A stretch of 64,000 bases of DNA, from positions 806,001-870,000 of the forward strand of contig NZ_CP014275.1 in NCBI RefSeq assembly GCF_001578105.1. The letters are read 5' to 3'. The DNA comes from Martelella sp. AD-3 (GTDB lineage Bacteria; Pseudomonadota; Alphaproteobacteria; Rhizobiales; Rhizobiaceae). Shown here piece by piece: positions 37,818-47,013 of this stretch (position 1 is the first letter of the stretch; every line of letters begins with the position of its first letter). The position numbers and the translations under genes were made by a program. The notes under the pieces are model-generated. The model saw only the letters and a list, made by a program, of their open reading frames with translations, did not search any database and was not told where the DNA came from.

Positions 37818-37961
37818 ATGACTTTCGGACGTATCCAGGACAAGGCCGCTCGCGCGCGCAATCCGTTTGTTCGTTTCGCCCACGGCATTCACGATTTCAT
37901 CGAGACCTACCAGGACATTCAGCGCGAAGCCCGTCGGCGCTACCCTGACAGCTTCCGCTGA
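37818..37961 (+). CDS. 47-residue small basic protein
   Basis: A short gene with a strong AAGGAG 8 bases before its ATG. The product is basic and helical, starting MTFGRIQDKAARARN and ending REARRRYPDSFR, with an aromatic middle (FVRFAHGIHDFIETYQD). It has no signal peptide or membrane helix. A TATACT box lies at 37777-37782 but the -35 spacing is poor. I do not recognise a family. Clean codon use, ribosome site and isolation support a real gene. The radical-SAM gene begins 161 bases downstream. Confidence 0.6.
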   Translation: MTFGRIQDKAARARNPFVRFAHGIHDFIETYQDIQREARRRYPDSFR

Positions 37962-38013
37962 GGCGCCTCGCGGAGCGACCCCATAAGGAAGACGCGCGCG
38001 CCCTCCTCCAGAA

Positions 38014-38027
38014 ATGATGTCGATCAA
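38014..38027. promoter_or_regulatory. Weak FNR/FixK-like box
   Basis: ATGATGTCGATCAA matches TTGAT-N4-ATCAA except at the first T. It lies 96 bases before the start of the radical-SAM maturase gene. The right half, GATCAA, is perfect. Confidence 0.3.
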
Positions 38028-38122
38028 GGAAAGCCTCTCGTCGACATTCTATTCGGGCGATTGAGCGGCCCGTCAGTTGCGTTCTCGGCCGCGCCGGTGT
38101 CTCGCGACGGAGGAGGAAGCGA

Positions 38123-39445
38123 TTGACAGAACATCTGCCATTTCAGGTCATGGGCAAGCCAATCGGTCCGCGCTGCAATCTCGATTGCACCTACTGCTAC
38201 TATCTGGAAAAGGAAGAACTCTATCCGGACGTCAAGCGCTTCACCATGCCGGATGCGGTGCTTGAAACCTATATCCGCGACTATCTCGCCTCGCAGGCCG
38301 GCTTTCCCGCCCGGGAAATACGATTCAACTGGCAGGGCGGCGAACCGACCATGCTCGGCCTCGACTATTTCCGCCGCATCGTCGAGCTGCAGCAGAAACA
38401 TCTGCCGCGCGGCAAGACGATCGCCAACACGATCCAGACCAACGGCACGCTGCTGGACGACGAATGGTGCGCTTTTCTGAAGGACAATGATTTCCTCGTC
38501 GGCGTCAGCATAGACGGCCCGCGCGAACTCCACGACCGTTTCCGCACCTACCGCAACGGCCGCCCGAGTCATGCTGCCGTGATGGCGGGGATCGAGCGGA
38601 TGAAGGCGCACGACGTCGAATTCAACACGCTGACCGTCGTCAACCGCGAGAACGCCGCCTATCCGAAGGAAATCTATCAGTTCCTCAAGGATATCGGCTC
38701 CACCTATCTTCAGTTCATTCCGATTGTCGAGCGGACCGCCGACGGCCATTCTCTGGCGCCTGCGCCGCAGGTCGACGAGGACGGCGTCGCCTATAATGTG
38801 ACGGCCTGGAGCGTGCTGCCGCGGGCCTATGGCGATTTCCTCTGCGGCATCTTCGACGCATGGGTCAGCCGGGATGTCGGTCGCGTCTTCGTCCAGTTTT
38901 TCGACCTTCAGCTTGGCCTGTGGATGGGCGCTCCGGCGACGATGTGCTGGTTTGCCGAGACCTGCGGCCAGGGCCCGGCGCTTGAGCACAATGGCGACCT
39001 CTATGCCTGCGATCACTATGTGTATCCGGAGTACCGGCTCGGCAATGTAATCGAAATCCCGATTGCCGAGATGATGGCCTCCGACGCGCAACGTCAGTTC
39101 GGGCTGGACAAGCGCGAAGCGCTGCCTGCCCAGTGCCGGAGCTGCGATCTCCGGTTCGCCTGCAATGGCGGCTGTCCGAAGCATCGTTTCCTGAAAACGA
39201 AGGATGGAGAACCCAGGCTCAACTATTACTGCCGGTCGATGGCCCGGTTCAACAGGCATGCAGGCCCCGCCATGAAGGTCATGGCCCACCTCGTACGTTC
39301 GGGACGACCGGCTTCGGATATCATGCAACTGCGAAGATCGGGGCGGCTTCCCGGTGTTTCGGCCGTTGCGGGGCGGCCGGGCCGCAACGACCGCTGCCCC
39401 TGCGGCAGCGGACTGAAATACAAGCAGTGCTGCGGCAGGCCCTGA
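38123..39445 (+). CDS. Radical-SAM anaerobic sulfatase-maturase-like enzyme with SEC-C tail
   Basis: A 440-residue radical-SAM/SPASM enzyme. The [4Fe-4S]-SAM motif is Cys18-x3-Cys22-x2-Cys25, and the SPASM domain contains CRSCDLRFACNGGCPKHRF. Related anSME enzymes convert sulfatase Cys or Ser to formylglycine. No sulfatase gene is nearby, so the target is unknown. The last 20 residues form a SEC-C zinc motif (CPCGSGLKYKQCC, residues 425-437). TTG 38123 is the start because GGAGGAGG precedes it; ATG 38150 would be the first Met. Confidence 0.87.
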   Translation: MTEHLPFQVMGKPIGPRCNLDCTYCYYLEKEELYPDVKRFTMPDAVLETYIRDYLASQAGFPAREIRFNWQGGEPTMLGLDYFRRIVELQQKHLPRGKTIANTIQTNGTLLDDEWCAFLKDNDFLVGVSIDGPRELHDRFRTYRNGRPSHAAVMAGIERMKAHDVEFNTLTVVNRENAAYPKEIYQFLKDIGSTYLQFIPIVERTADGHSLAPAPQVDEDGVAYNVTAWSVLPRAYGDFLCGIFDAWVSRDVGRVFVQFFDLQLGLWMGAPATMCWFAETCGQGPALEHNGDLYACDHYVYPEYRLGNVIEIPIAEMMASDAQRQFGLDKREALPAQCRSCDLRFACNGGCPKHRFLKTKDGEPRLNYYCRSMARFNRHAGPAMKVMAHLVRSGRPASDIMQLRRSGRLPGVSAVAGRPGRNDRCPCGSGLKYKQCCGRP

Positions 39446-39517
39446 GCGCGGCCTGAAGCCTTCGCGATTGTGGCGCGCCGGAGAAGGCCCGCCTCGATCG
39501 GCGCGTCGCGTAAACGA

Positions 39518-39550
39518 AGAACCCCCGACGGCAGGGCCATCGGGGGTTCT
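39518..39550. terminator. Bidirectional terminator
   Basis: A perfect 11-bp inverted repeat, AGAACCCCCGA / TCGGGGGTTCT, with an 11-base loop lies between the converging maturase and rhlE genes. Confidence 0.8.
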
Positions 39551-39573
39551 CGCATCAGTACCTAACCGCGCGA

Positions 39574-40920
39574 TCAGGCGCTCTGGCGGCGATCATTCTG
39601 GCGGTTGCGCTGGCGGCGCGGACGCGATTTCGCCGGGCTGTTGCGGTTGGCGCCTTCACGATGACCGCTCTCGCGGGCATCGCCCGCGTGACGCTGGCCG
39701 CCGTTGCCGGAGGGCCGGGCGCGACGCGCCGGCTTGCCGGAACTGTTGCCGCGCCCGCCGCGGCCCTTCGCGGGACGGTCGGCATGGGCATGCGGCTCGC
39801 CGGAGGCGATCGCGATCTCGATGCCGGTCAGGCGCTGGATATCGCGCAGCAGCCCCGATTCCTCGGGCGTGCAGAAGGCGATCGCCTTGCCGTCATTGCC
39901 GGCGCGCGCGGTGCGGCCGATGCGGTGGACATAGGCGTCCGCCACTTCCGGCAGGTCGTAGTTATAGACATGGGTGACGCCGGGCACATCGATCCCGCGC
40001 GCGGCGACGTCCGTTGCCACCAGCACGTTGATCTCGCCGGTCTTGAAGGCTTTCAGCGCGCGCTCGCGCTGGCCCTGGCTCTTGTTGCCGTGGATCGAGG
40101 CCGTGGCAAAGCCGCGGCTGTCGAGGTGCTTCATCAGCTTTTCCGCGCCGTGCTTGGTGCGCAGGAAGACGATGGCGCGGCCTTCCGGATGGCTGGTCAG
40201 TTCCTGACGCAGGAGTTCGACCTTGTCGGCCTTGCCGGCAACGAAATGCACGGCCTGGTCCACCTTGTCGGCGGTCTTGCCGGGGGGCGAGACCTCGACG
40301 CGTTCCGGATTGGTGAGGAAGCGCTGCGAGAGATCGGCGATCGTTTTCGGCATGGTGGCCGAAAACAGCATGGTCTGGCGCGCGTCCGGCACCAGCGAGG
40401 CGATCTTCTTCAGATCGTGGATGAAGCCGAGGTCGAGCATCTGGTCGGCCTCGTCGAGGACGAGGAAGCGCACGGCGTCAAGCCGGAGCGCGCGTCGGTC
40501 CAGAAGGTCGAGCAGGCGGCCGGGCGTGGCGACCAGAATATCGGTGCCGGCGGCAAGCTGGTGCTGCTGCCGGTTGATCGATGCGCCGCCGACGACGATG
40601 TTGACCTTCAGCGGCGTCTTGCGGGCGAAAATGCGCAGGTTTTCTGCGATCTGGTTGACCAGTTCGCGCGTCGGAGCGAGGATCAGCGTCTTTACGGTCT
40701 TCGGGTCGGGTTTCCTGCCGTTCTGCAGCAGCATGTCGATCAGCGGCAGGCCGAAGGCGGCCGTCTTGCCGGTGCCGGTCTGGGCAAGGCCCATCACGTC
40801 ACGGCCCTCAAGCACCAGCGGAATCGCCTTTTCCTGGATCGGGGTCGGCTTTTCATAGCCTTCGCCGGCGATGCGGGAGACGAGCTGGGCGGAGAGGCCG
40901 AGTGTGGAAAAATCTGTCAA
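39574..40920 (-). CDS. rhlE: DEAD-box RNA helicase, RhlE type
   Basis: A 448-residue ATP-dependent RNA helicase. All motifs are visible: Q motif ([14 protein letters not shown]), motif I AQTGTGKT, motif II DEAD, motif III SAT, and motif [12 protein letters not shown]. The last 65 residues are a basic Arg/Gly/Asn tail typical of RNA-binding extensions. I propose a TTG start at 40920 ([12 protein letters not shown]), with AAAGG upstream; an in-frame GTG at 40956 has no ribosome site. It would act in rRNA maturation or mRNA decay. Confidence 0.9.
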   Translation of the reverse strand: MTDFSTLGLSAQLVSRIAGEGYEKPTPIQEKAIPLVLEGRDVMGLAQTGTGKTAAFGLPLIDMLLQNGRKPDPKTVKTLILAPTRELVNQIAENLRIFARKTPLKVNIVVGGASINRQQHQLAAGTDILVATPGRLLDLLDRRALRLDAVRFLVLDEADQMLDLGFIHDLKKIASLVPDARQTMLFSATMPKTIADLSQRFLTNPERVEVSPPGKTADKVDQAVHFVAGKADKVELLRQELTSHPEGRAIVFLRTKHGAEKLMKHLDSRGFATASIHGNKSQGQRERALKAFKTGEINVLVATDVAARGIDVPGVTHVYNYDLPEVADAYVHRIGRTARAGNDGKAIAFCTPEESGLLRDIQRLTGIEIAIASGEPHAHADRPAKGRGGRGNSSGKPARRARPSGNGGQRHAGDARESGHREGANRNSPAKSRPRRQRNRQNDRRQSA

Positions 40921-41217
40921 ATCAATTGCGCCTTTCAAGGCATGCCGAAACACCACCCGAGCTTGGCCCTCATGGCCAAAGCCGGTGATTTCGGTTTCAA
41001 GAACCCCGCGTGAAGTGGGATCTCAGGGGTGGAAAATGCCTTCCGCGCGCCGGGTGGGAGCCCGGTCTTTCATCAAGCGCTTGACCTGACCTTGCCCGAA
41101 CCGCTGAGGTTCATCTTGGCGGGCATGCTCACGCGGCATGCGAACAGGTGGAAAGCCTGGGCCGTAAATGAGGCTTGGTCTGGCAAAAGTCAAGCGGCAA
41201 GTTCGTCGCGCCGGAAA
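40921..41217. other. 297-bp intergenic region, mnmD / rhlE
   Basis: Nothing firmly recognisable. The leader of rhlE occupies the left part. Short open frames here, such as one at 41029, run into the antisense of mnmD, have no ribosome site and no recognisable domain, and look like chance. Confidence 0.5.
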
Positions 41218-41955
41218 TCAGGGCGTTTCGGGCCGTTTGCCGGCCAGCATCTCCCGCTTTCCGGCAAAACCGGATTGCCGGCTGACTGAAAAGCCCGCCG
41301 CCTCAAGATTGCGGCGCACGAAACCGGCAGCGGCATAGGTGCCGAATGTGCCGCCCGGTCCGGTATGGTCGAAAACGGCCTGCATCAGCGCGGCAGACCA
41401 CATGTCAGGATTGCGGGATGGCGCGAAGCCATCGAGATACCATGCGTCGAAGCGCTCAGCGGACGCGGTAAGCGATGCGAGCGCGTCGCCGCAATGGACG
41501 GCAAGCCGCGTTTGCGGATCGATGCCGATCTCGACCGTTCCCGAAGGCTTGCCCGGCCAGCGCGAGACAAGCGCACGCCGTTCTTCCGCGATCTCCGGCC
41601 AGCGCGACAGCGCGCGGTCAATCTCGGCTGACGTCATCGGATAGCGTTCGAACGACGTGAAGGAGAGCCGTGCGCCAGCCGGACGGAGGCGCTTCCACTG
41701 GCGAAGCGTTTCGCAGAAATTGAGCCCCGTGCCGAAGCCGAGCTCGCCGATGGCCAGGGTTCCGCCGGCCCTCCAGCGTTCCGGCAGGCGGTTCGCTGCG
41801 ATGAAGACGTGATCGCACTCGGCCCGTCCGTCGGCCCTCGAATAGAAATGGTCCTGGAAGGCATTCGAGAACGGCATGTCGTTTTCGTGCCAGGAAAGCC
41901 CGCTCGCGCCGGTTTCGCTTGCATCATTGCCTTGTTTGTGGTCCGCATCGCCCAT
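41218..41955 (-). CDS. mnmD: tRNA 5-methylaminomethyl-2-thiouridine methyltransferase (MnmD)
   Basis: A 245-residue SAM methyltransferase that completes mnm5s2U34 in tRNA. The SAM loop is LAIGELGFGTGLNFCET and the signature DAWYLDGFAPSRNPDMWS follows. In E. coli this activity is the N-terminal half of MnmC; here it is a separate protein. The divergent gene encodes a FAD oxidoreductase that may correspond to the other half. The start overlaps or nearly overlaps the divergent gene's start region, so both share a very small promoter space. Confidence 0.92.
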   Translation of the reverse strand: MGDADHKQGNDASETGASGLSWHENDMPFSNAFQDHFYSRADGRAECDHVFIAANRLPERWRAGGTLAIGELGFGTGLNFCETLRQWKRLRPAGARLSFTSFERYPMTSAEIDRALSRWPEIAEERRALVSRWPGKPSGTVEIGIDPQTRLAVHCGDALASLTASAERFDAWYLDGFAPSRNPDMWSAALMQAVFDHTGPGGTFGTYAAAGFVRRNLEAAGFSVSRQSGFAGKREMLAGKRPETP

Positions 41956-41977
41956 GGTGAATGGCGATAATACGATT

Positions 41978-43147
41978 ATGACCGCGCGTCAAAACACATC
42001 GGCCGATCTTGTGATCATCGGCGCCGGGATCATGGGGCTCTGGGCTGCCTATCATGCCGAGAAAGAAGGCATCGAAACGCTTCTGGTTGATCGTGATGCC
42101 CCGGGCAGCGGCGCCAGCAACGGTCTTCTGGGCGCGCTCATGGCCTATATGCCGGACCAGTGGGACGAGAAGAAGCAGTTCCAGTTCGAGGCGCTCGCGG
42201 CGCTGGAGGGCCAGGTCCGGCTGCTGGAAGAGGAGACGGGACTGGAAACGGGTTATCGCCGCTCGGGCCGGGTCATGCCACTCTATCAGGAACGTCAGGT
42301 CAGGACCGCGCGCCTTCGCGCCGACGAGGCGGCGAGGAACTGGCGGCTCGGTGAGCATCGCTTCGAGTGGAAAGTGGTCGAGGAGCCGCCGGAGAAAGAC
42401 TGGCCGTCAAGGAGCGAGGGAGCGCTCGCCTATGTGCATGAAACGCTCGCCGCCCATGTCGCCCCGCGCGGCGTCGTAGCCGCCCTGAAGACTTTTCTCT
42501 CAACCGCCCGCCATGTTCGCATCATTCGAAAAGAGGTCGCCGCAATCGATGCCGGAGCGCATGGCATCGTGTTTTCGGTCGGGGAACGCATTGGCTTTGG
42601 AAAGGCCGTCGTCTCTGCCGGCGTGGGGGCTTTTTCGCTGCTGCAACCGCTCTGGGCGCCCGAGGGCCTGCCGCTCGGACGCCCGGTCAAGGGGCAGGCG
42701 GCGCTGCTTGCCGCCGCGTGCGACCCGGCGCTGCCGATCCTCTTTGACAACGGCCTTTATGTGATTGCCCATGCGCGCGGCCGGGTCGCGGTCGGCTCCA
42801 CCTCGGAAGATGAATTTGACCGGCCCTTTGCCACGGATGGCAAGCTTGAAGATCTGATCGCCGCTGCCCGCATCGCCGTTCCCGCGCTCCGCGATGCGCC
42901 GGTCGTCGAGCGCTGGGCGGGGCTTCGCCCGCGCGGCGTCCACCGCGAACCGATGATCGGGGCGCTGGAAGACATGCCCGACGTAATCGCGCTCGGCGGC
43001 GGCTTCAAGACAAGCTTCGGTATCGCCAACCGGCTCGCCGGTCACGCGATCGGCCTTGTCAGCGATAACACCGTTTCGGTGCAGGACCTGCCGGATATAT
43101 ATAACCTCGAAATTTACTTGAGGCGCGCCAATAAAAACCTCGGTTGA
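41978..43147 (+). CDS. FAD-dependent oxidoreductase, DAO family (possible MnmC oxidase)
   Basis: A 389-residue flavoprotein of the D-amino-acid-oxidase fold. The FAD motif LVIIGAGIMGLWAAYHAEKEG is near residues 11-31, with the C-terminal FAD contact GGGFKTSFGIANRLAG. Position back-to-back with mnmD suggests it performs the cmnm5U to nm5U oxidation, as the MnmC C-terminal domain does, but the sequence alone only shows the DAO family. ATG 41978 is preferred; ATG 41954 would make the two divergent start codons overlap. Confidence 0.75.
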   Translation: MTARQNTSADLVIIGAGIMGLWAAYHAEKEGIETLLVDRDAPGSGASNGLLGALMAYMPDQWDEKKQFQFEALAALEGQVRLLEEETGLETGYRRSGRVMPLYQERQVRTARLRADEAARNWRLGEHRFEWKVVEEPPEKDWPSRSEGALAYVHETLAAHVAPRGVVAALKTFLSTARHVRIIRKEVAAIDAGAHGIVFSVGERIGFGKAVVSAGVGAFSLLQPLWAPEGLPLGRPVKGQAALLAAACDPALPILFDNGLYVIAHARGRVAVGSTSEDEFDRPFATDGKLEDLIAAARIAVPALRDAPVVERWAGLRPRGVHREPMIGALEDMPDVIALGGGFKTSFGIANRLAGHAIGLVSDNTVSVQDLPDIYNLEIYLRRANKNLG

Positions 43148-43236
43148 GTGAGTAAAACCCTTCATCTCGTCGTATCAGTGTCATCGGAATCGCGTATCGG
43201 AAGGCATGTTCATCTGTATTTCTCCGTGTGACCCCG

Positions 43237-43959
43237 ATGCCCTCCGACAAGCCACGTTATGCCATCAGCTTCACCCCGGCGCCGCATGAGGCGCTCGGCA
43301 TTGTCGGGGCCAACTGGGTCGGCCGCAACGCCTATTCCGGCCAGCCGATCGAGCCGCCGATGATCGGCGGCATGTCGCTGTCGGAAATCGCCTTTCACAC
43401 TGCCCTGCCGCGCCGTTACGGTTTTCAGGGCATGCTGAAATCGCCGTTCCATCTTGCCGAAGGCACAAGCGAGGCGTTGCTGCTCAATGCGCTGATGCGG
43501 TTCGCCACAGGCTGGAAGCCGTTCTTCCTGCCGCCCCTGAAGGTCGTGAGACGACGCGACAGCCTGGCCTTCGCCCCGGCCGTCGCCGTGCCCGCACTCG
43601 ATGATCTCGCCGCCGCCGTGGTTTCCGAATTCGATCCGTTCCGCGCGCCCCTGAGCGAGGCGGAACTGGAGCGGCGCGACACCGGCTCGCTGTCGCCGGT
43701 GCAGTTTGCCAATCTCCACCGCTGGGGCGAACCGGACGTGCTGACGGCCTTTTCGTTCCATATGCCGTTGACCGGCCCGCTGCGGCCGCGCGACATGGAG
43801 CGGATGGAACGCGCGGCGCTGGAATTTTTCGGCCCGATCCTCGCCGAACCCGTGGAGTTCGAGAATATCGCGCTTTTCGTCGAAGAGGAGCCGGGCGCGC
43901 CGTTCTGTGTTCACTCCCTCCATCCCATGGGCGCGCTGCCGGCCCGGCGGACAGCCTGA
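43237..43959 (+). CDS. DUF1045 protein with degraded 2H motifs
   Basis: A 240-residue protein of DUF1045, a 2H phosphoesterase-like family otherwise known from phosphonate (phn) loci. Family landmarks remain: RYAISFTPAPHEALG, NWVGRNAYSG and PRRYGFQGMLKSPFHLAEG. Both catalytic motifs are altered. The usual GFHATLK is GFQGMLK (Gln64-Gly-Met66), and the usual FHMTLTG is FHMPLTG (His175-Met-Pro177). It therefore probably lacks phosphoesterase activity. It precedes puuE by 90 bases at the head of the purine operon. A GTG at 43228 is an alternative start. Confidence 0.8.
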   Translation: MPSDKPRYAISFTPAPHEALGIVGANWVGRNAYSGQPIEPPMIGGMSLSEIAFHTALPRRYGFQGMLKSPFHLAEGTSEALLLNALMRFATGWKPFFLPPLKVVRRRDSLAFAPAVAVPALDDLAAAVVSEFDPFRAPLSEAELERRDTGSLSPVQFANLHRWGEPDVLTAFSFHMPLTGPLRPRDMERMERAALEFFGPILAEPVEFENIALFVEEEPGAPFCVHSLHPMGALPARRTA

Positions 43960-44049
43960 GATGCTTGATTTCTGTGACTTTTGCGGCTTTCCTCTTTCGG
44001 TGTCCGGGCCGGTGGAGTAGCCTCGGACGATACTGAAAACGAGGCTTGC

Positions 44050-44985
44050 ATGAGTGCTGAAACGAGCGGGTATCCGCGCGAACTGATCGGCTATGGGCGC
44101 AATGCGCCGGATCCCAAATGGCCGGGAGATGCCCGCATCGCGGTGCAATTCGTCATCAATTATGAGGAAGGCGGCGAGAGCTGCATTCTCGACGGCGATC
44201 CCGCGTCGGAGAACCTCCTGTCGGAGATCGTCGGCGCCGAGCCGTGGCCCGGCCAGCGCAATCTCAACATGGAATCGCTTTACGAATACGGGTCGCGCGC
44301 CGGCTTCTGGCGGCTGCACCGTCTGTTCACGGGGTTGAAGATCCCGGTCACCGTATACGGCGTCACGCGCGCCATGGAGCGCAATCCGGAAGCCGTTGCC
44401 GCGATGAAGGAAGCGGACTGGGAGATCGCCAGCCACGGCCTGCGCTGGCTCGAATACAGGGATTTCGACATCGAGACCGAGCGCGCCCATATCCGCGAGG
44501 CGGTCAGGCTGCATACGGAACTGACGGGCGAGCGGCCCTACGGCCTCTACCAGGGCAAGCCCTCCATCAACACGCTCGCTCTGGTGATGGAGGAGGGGGG
44601 CTTCCTCTATTCCTCCGACACCTATGCCGATGACCTGCCCTATTGGGTGCGTACGCCCGAGGGAAAGCCGTTCCTGCGCATACCCTATACGCTCGACAAT
44701 AACGACATGCGCTTTGCCACGCCGCAGGGCTTCAATTCCGGCGAACAGTTCTTCGCCTATGTGAAGGACGCCTTCGACACGCTTTACGAAGAGGGCCGGC
44801 AGGGCGCGCCGAAGATGATGTCGGTCGGTCTGCATTGCCGTCTCGTCGGCAAGCCGGGTCGCACGGCGGCGCTGAAACGCTTTCTTGAATATGTTCAGAC
44901 GCACGACAGGGTGTGGATCCCCCGTCGCATCGACATTGCCCGCCACTGGTACGACCATCATCTGCCGAAGGAAGACGCCCCATGA
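44050..44985 (+). CDS. puuE: Allantoinase PuuE
   Basis: A 311-residue member of the polysaccharide-deacetylase-like allantoinases, which hydrolyse allantoin to allantoate. The family signature regions are VQFVINYEEGGE, ENLLSEIVG, QRNLNMESLYEYGSRAGFWR and GLYQGKPSINTLAL. Length fits PuuE. GAGG precedes ATG 44050. Its stop overlaps the uraD start (ATGA), which couples allantoin hydrolysis to production by UraD. Confidence 0.93.
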   Translation: MSAETSGYPRELIGYGRNAPDPKWPGDARIAVQFVINYEEGGESCILDGDPASENLLSEIVGAEPWPGQRNLNMESLYEYGSRAGFWRLHRLFTGLKIPVTVYGVTRAMERNPEAVAAMKEADWEIASHGLRWLEYRDFDIETERAHIREAVRLHTELTGERPYGLYQGKPSINTLALVMEEGGFLYSSDTYADDLPYWVRTPEGKPFLRIPYTLDNNDMRFATPQGFNSGEQFFAYVKDAFDTLYEEGRQGAPKMMSVGLHCRLVGKPGRTAALKRFLEYVQTHDRVWIPRRIDIARHWYDHHLPKEDAP

Positions 44986-45476
44986 TCGCACGCGAAGACT
45001 TTGTCAGCCGGTTTGGCGGCGTTTTCGAATATTCCCCCTTCATCGCCGAGCGCGCCTATGATCAGGGCCTTGTCGAAGAACCGCTGACGGCCGATGGCGT
45101 GCACAAGGCGTTGTGCACGGTGTTTCGCGCGGCGAGCGACGAGGAGCGTCTCGGGGTTCTGCGCAAGCATCCGGATCTTGCCGGAAAGCTCGCGGTTTCG
45201 GGAGAACTGACGGAGGAAAGCAGGCGCGAGCAGGCCGGCGCCGGGCTTGATCGGCTGAGCCCGGAAGAGCATGCGGAGTTTACGGGACTCAATTCCGCCT
45301 ATATAGAGAAATTCCAATTTCCTTTCATTATTGCAGTCAGCGGGCTCAATAAGGACGATATTCTCGCCGCCTTCAAACGCCGGATCGACAATTCCGCCGA
45401 GGAGGAGCTGGCTACCGCCTGTCACCAGGTCGAGAAGATCGCCGGGTTCCGCCTGCAGTCCCTTCTCGCGGAGTAA
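44982..45476 (+). CDS. uraD: OHCU decarboxylase
   Basis: A 164-residue enzyme that decarboxylates 2-oxo-4-hydroxy-4-carboxy-5-ureidoimidazoline to S-allantoin. The catalytic His63 is in KHPDLAGK, the Glu lies in EESRREQAGAGLD, and the IEKFQFPFIIAVSG segment is typical. It overlaps puuE by 4 bases and is followed after 3 bases by allantoicase, so all are in one transcript. Confidence 0.93.
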   Translation: MIAREDFVSRFGGVFEYSPFIAERAYDQGLVEEPLTADGVHKALCTVFRAASDEERLGVLRKHPDLAGKLAVSGELTEESRREQAGAGLDRLSPEEHAEFTGLNSAYIEKFQFPFIIAVSGLNKDDILAAFKRRIDNSAEEELATACHQVEKIAGFRLQSLLAE

Positions 45477-45479
45477 TTG

Positions 45480-46511
45480 ATGTCCGAACAAGAAACGAGT
45501 GTGGCCCTGCCCGATTTCGCCGTGGGCGCGATTAACCTTGCCTCGGCGCGGCTTGGCGCGCGCGCGATCTATGCGACCGACCAGTTCTTTGCGCCGCTGG
45601 CGCGCATGCTCAAGGATGATTCTCCGGTCTTCCTGCCCGGCGAGTATGACGAGCACGGCAAATGGATGGACGGCTGGGAAAGTCGCCGAAAGCGGGTGCC
45701 GGGCCATGACTGGGCGATCATCCGCCTTGCCATGCCGGGCCGAATCCGCGGCTTCGATGTCGATACCTCGCATTTCACCGGCAATTATCCGCCGCAATGC
45801 TCGATCGAAGGCTGCTATATGGAGAGCGGCGACCCGGACGAGAACGCCGATTGGCAGGAGGTTCTGGCAAAGCGCGATCTCGGGCCGGACAGCCACCATT
45901 TCTTCGAGATGGAGCAGGATACCCGCCAGAAGGTCTTCACCCATCTGAGGGTCCATATCTATCCCGATGGCGGGATTGCCCGACTCAGGGCCTATGGCTC
46001 GGCCTATTTCAACTGGGACAAGGTCGGCGACGGCGAGGAGGTCGATCTCGCCTATATTTTCGGCGGCACCCATGCGCTGCACTGGTCGGATGCCCATTAC
46101 GGCCATCCCGACCGCACGCTCGCGCCCGGACGCGGCGTCAATATGGGCGACGGCTGGGAAACCGCCCGCCGGCGCGGCCCCGGCCATGACTGGATGATCC
46201 TGAAGCTCGGCCATCCGGGCATCATTCGCCGCATCGTCGTCGATACGGCCCATTTCAAGGGCAATTTTCCCGATACCTGCATGCTGCTCGGCGCCAACCT
46301 GCCGGAGCAGAATGACGTATTCAGCGCGGAAGACCTGGCCGCATCGGAAAACTGGGCGCCGATCCTCGACGAGACCAAGCTTCAGGCGGACAATATCCAC
46401 GAATTCTCCGGCGCTTCGGTGCACAATATCGGCCCGGTGACCCATGTCCGGCTGGCGATCTTCCCGGACGGCGGGGTCAGCCGCCTGCGGCTATACGGAG
46501 TGAAGGCCTAG
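45480..46511 (+). CDS. alc: Allantoicase
   Basis: A 343-residue enzyme that hydrolyses allantoate to ureidoglycolate and urea. It is built of two tandem allantoicase domains, each with a matching signature: [16 protein letters not shown] (near residue 62) and [17 protein letters not shown] (near residue 221), and each with a VDTxHFxGNxP segment. GGAG precedes ATG 45480. Use of allantoicase rather than allantoate amidohydrolase means nitrogen leaves as urea; no urease gene is in the window. Confidence 0.93.
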   Translation: MSEQETSVALPDFAVGAINLASARLGARAIYATDQFFAPLARMLKDDSPVFLPGEYDEHGKWMDGWESRRKRVPGHDWAIIRLAMPGRIRGFDVDTSHFTGNYPPQCSIEGCYMESGDPDENADWQEVLAKRDLGPDSHHFFEMEQDTRQKVFTHLRVHIYPDGGIARLRAYGSAYFNWDKVGDGEEVDLAYIFGGTHALHWSDAHYGHPDRTLAPGRGVNMGDGWETARRRGPGHDWMILKLGHPGIIRRIVVDTAHFKGNFPDTCMLLGANLPEQNDVFSAEDLAASENWAPILDETKLQADNIHEFSGASVHNIGPVTHVRLAIFPDGGVSRLRLYGVKA

Positions 46512-46512
46512 G

Positions 46513-47013
46513 ATGAGCATCAGGTTGCCCGTTGAGAAACTCACCCCGGAGGCCTTCGCGCCCTTCGGCACGGTGATCGCGCCGGACCCCGCAACGGCAA
46601 GAACGATCAATGGCGGCACGACCACGCGCTTTCATGCGCTGGCCACCTGCGAGGCCTATGGCACGGATGCCGCAGTGGTCCTCAGCATCTTCCGGGGGAG
46701 CCCGCGGCGTTTTCCCTATCAGGTGGACATGATGGAGCGGCATCCGCTCGGCAGCCAGAGCTTTTCGCCGCTCTCGCCCCGTCCCTTCCTCGTCGTCGTA
46801 GCCGAGGATCACGGCGGCACGCCGGCCAAGCCACGCGTGTTTCTCGCGGAGAACGGGCAGGGGGTCAATTATCGCGCCAATGTCTGGCATCATCCGCTGA
46901 TGGCGCTTGGGAAGCCGAGCGATTTTCTGGTTGCCGATCGCGACGGTCCCGGCGACAATCTGGAGGAATATATCTATCCCGCTTTGTTCACCATCGAGGA
47001 GACTGACCTTTGA
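46513..47013 (+). CDS. allA: Ureidoglycolate lyase
   Basis: A 166-residue cupin-fold enzyme that cleaves ureidoglycolate to glyoxylate and urea. AllA landmarks include [16 protein letters not shown] at the start, [16 protein letters not shown], and [10 protein letters not shown] with conserved His residues. The start is 2 bases after the allantoicase stop, and its stop overlaps the TTG start of uraH. Confidence 0.93.
   Translation: MSIRLPVEKLTPEAFAPFGTVIAPDPATARTINGGTTTRFHALATCEAYGTDAAVVLSIFRGSPRRFPYQVDMMERHPLGSQSFSPLSPRPFLVVVAEDHGGTPAKPRVFLAENGQGVNYRANVWHHPLMALGKPSDFLVADRDGPGDNLEEYIYPALFTIEETDL

Noticed and set aside
41029..41289. An 86-codon open frame between rhlE and mnmD
   Set aside because: No ribosome site, no domain, and its end overlaps mnmD antisense.
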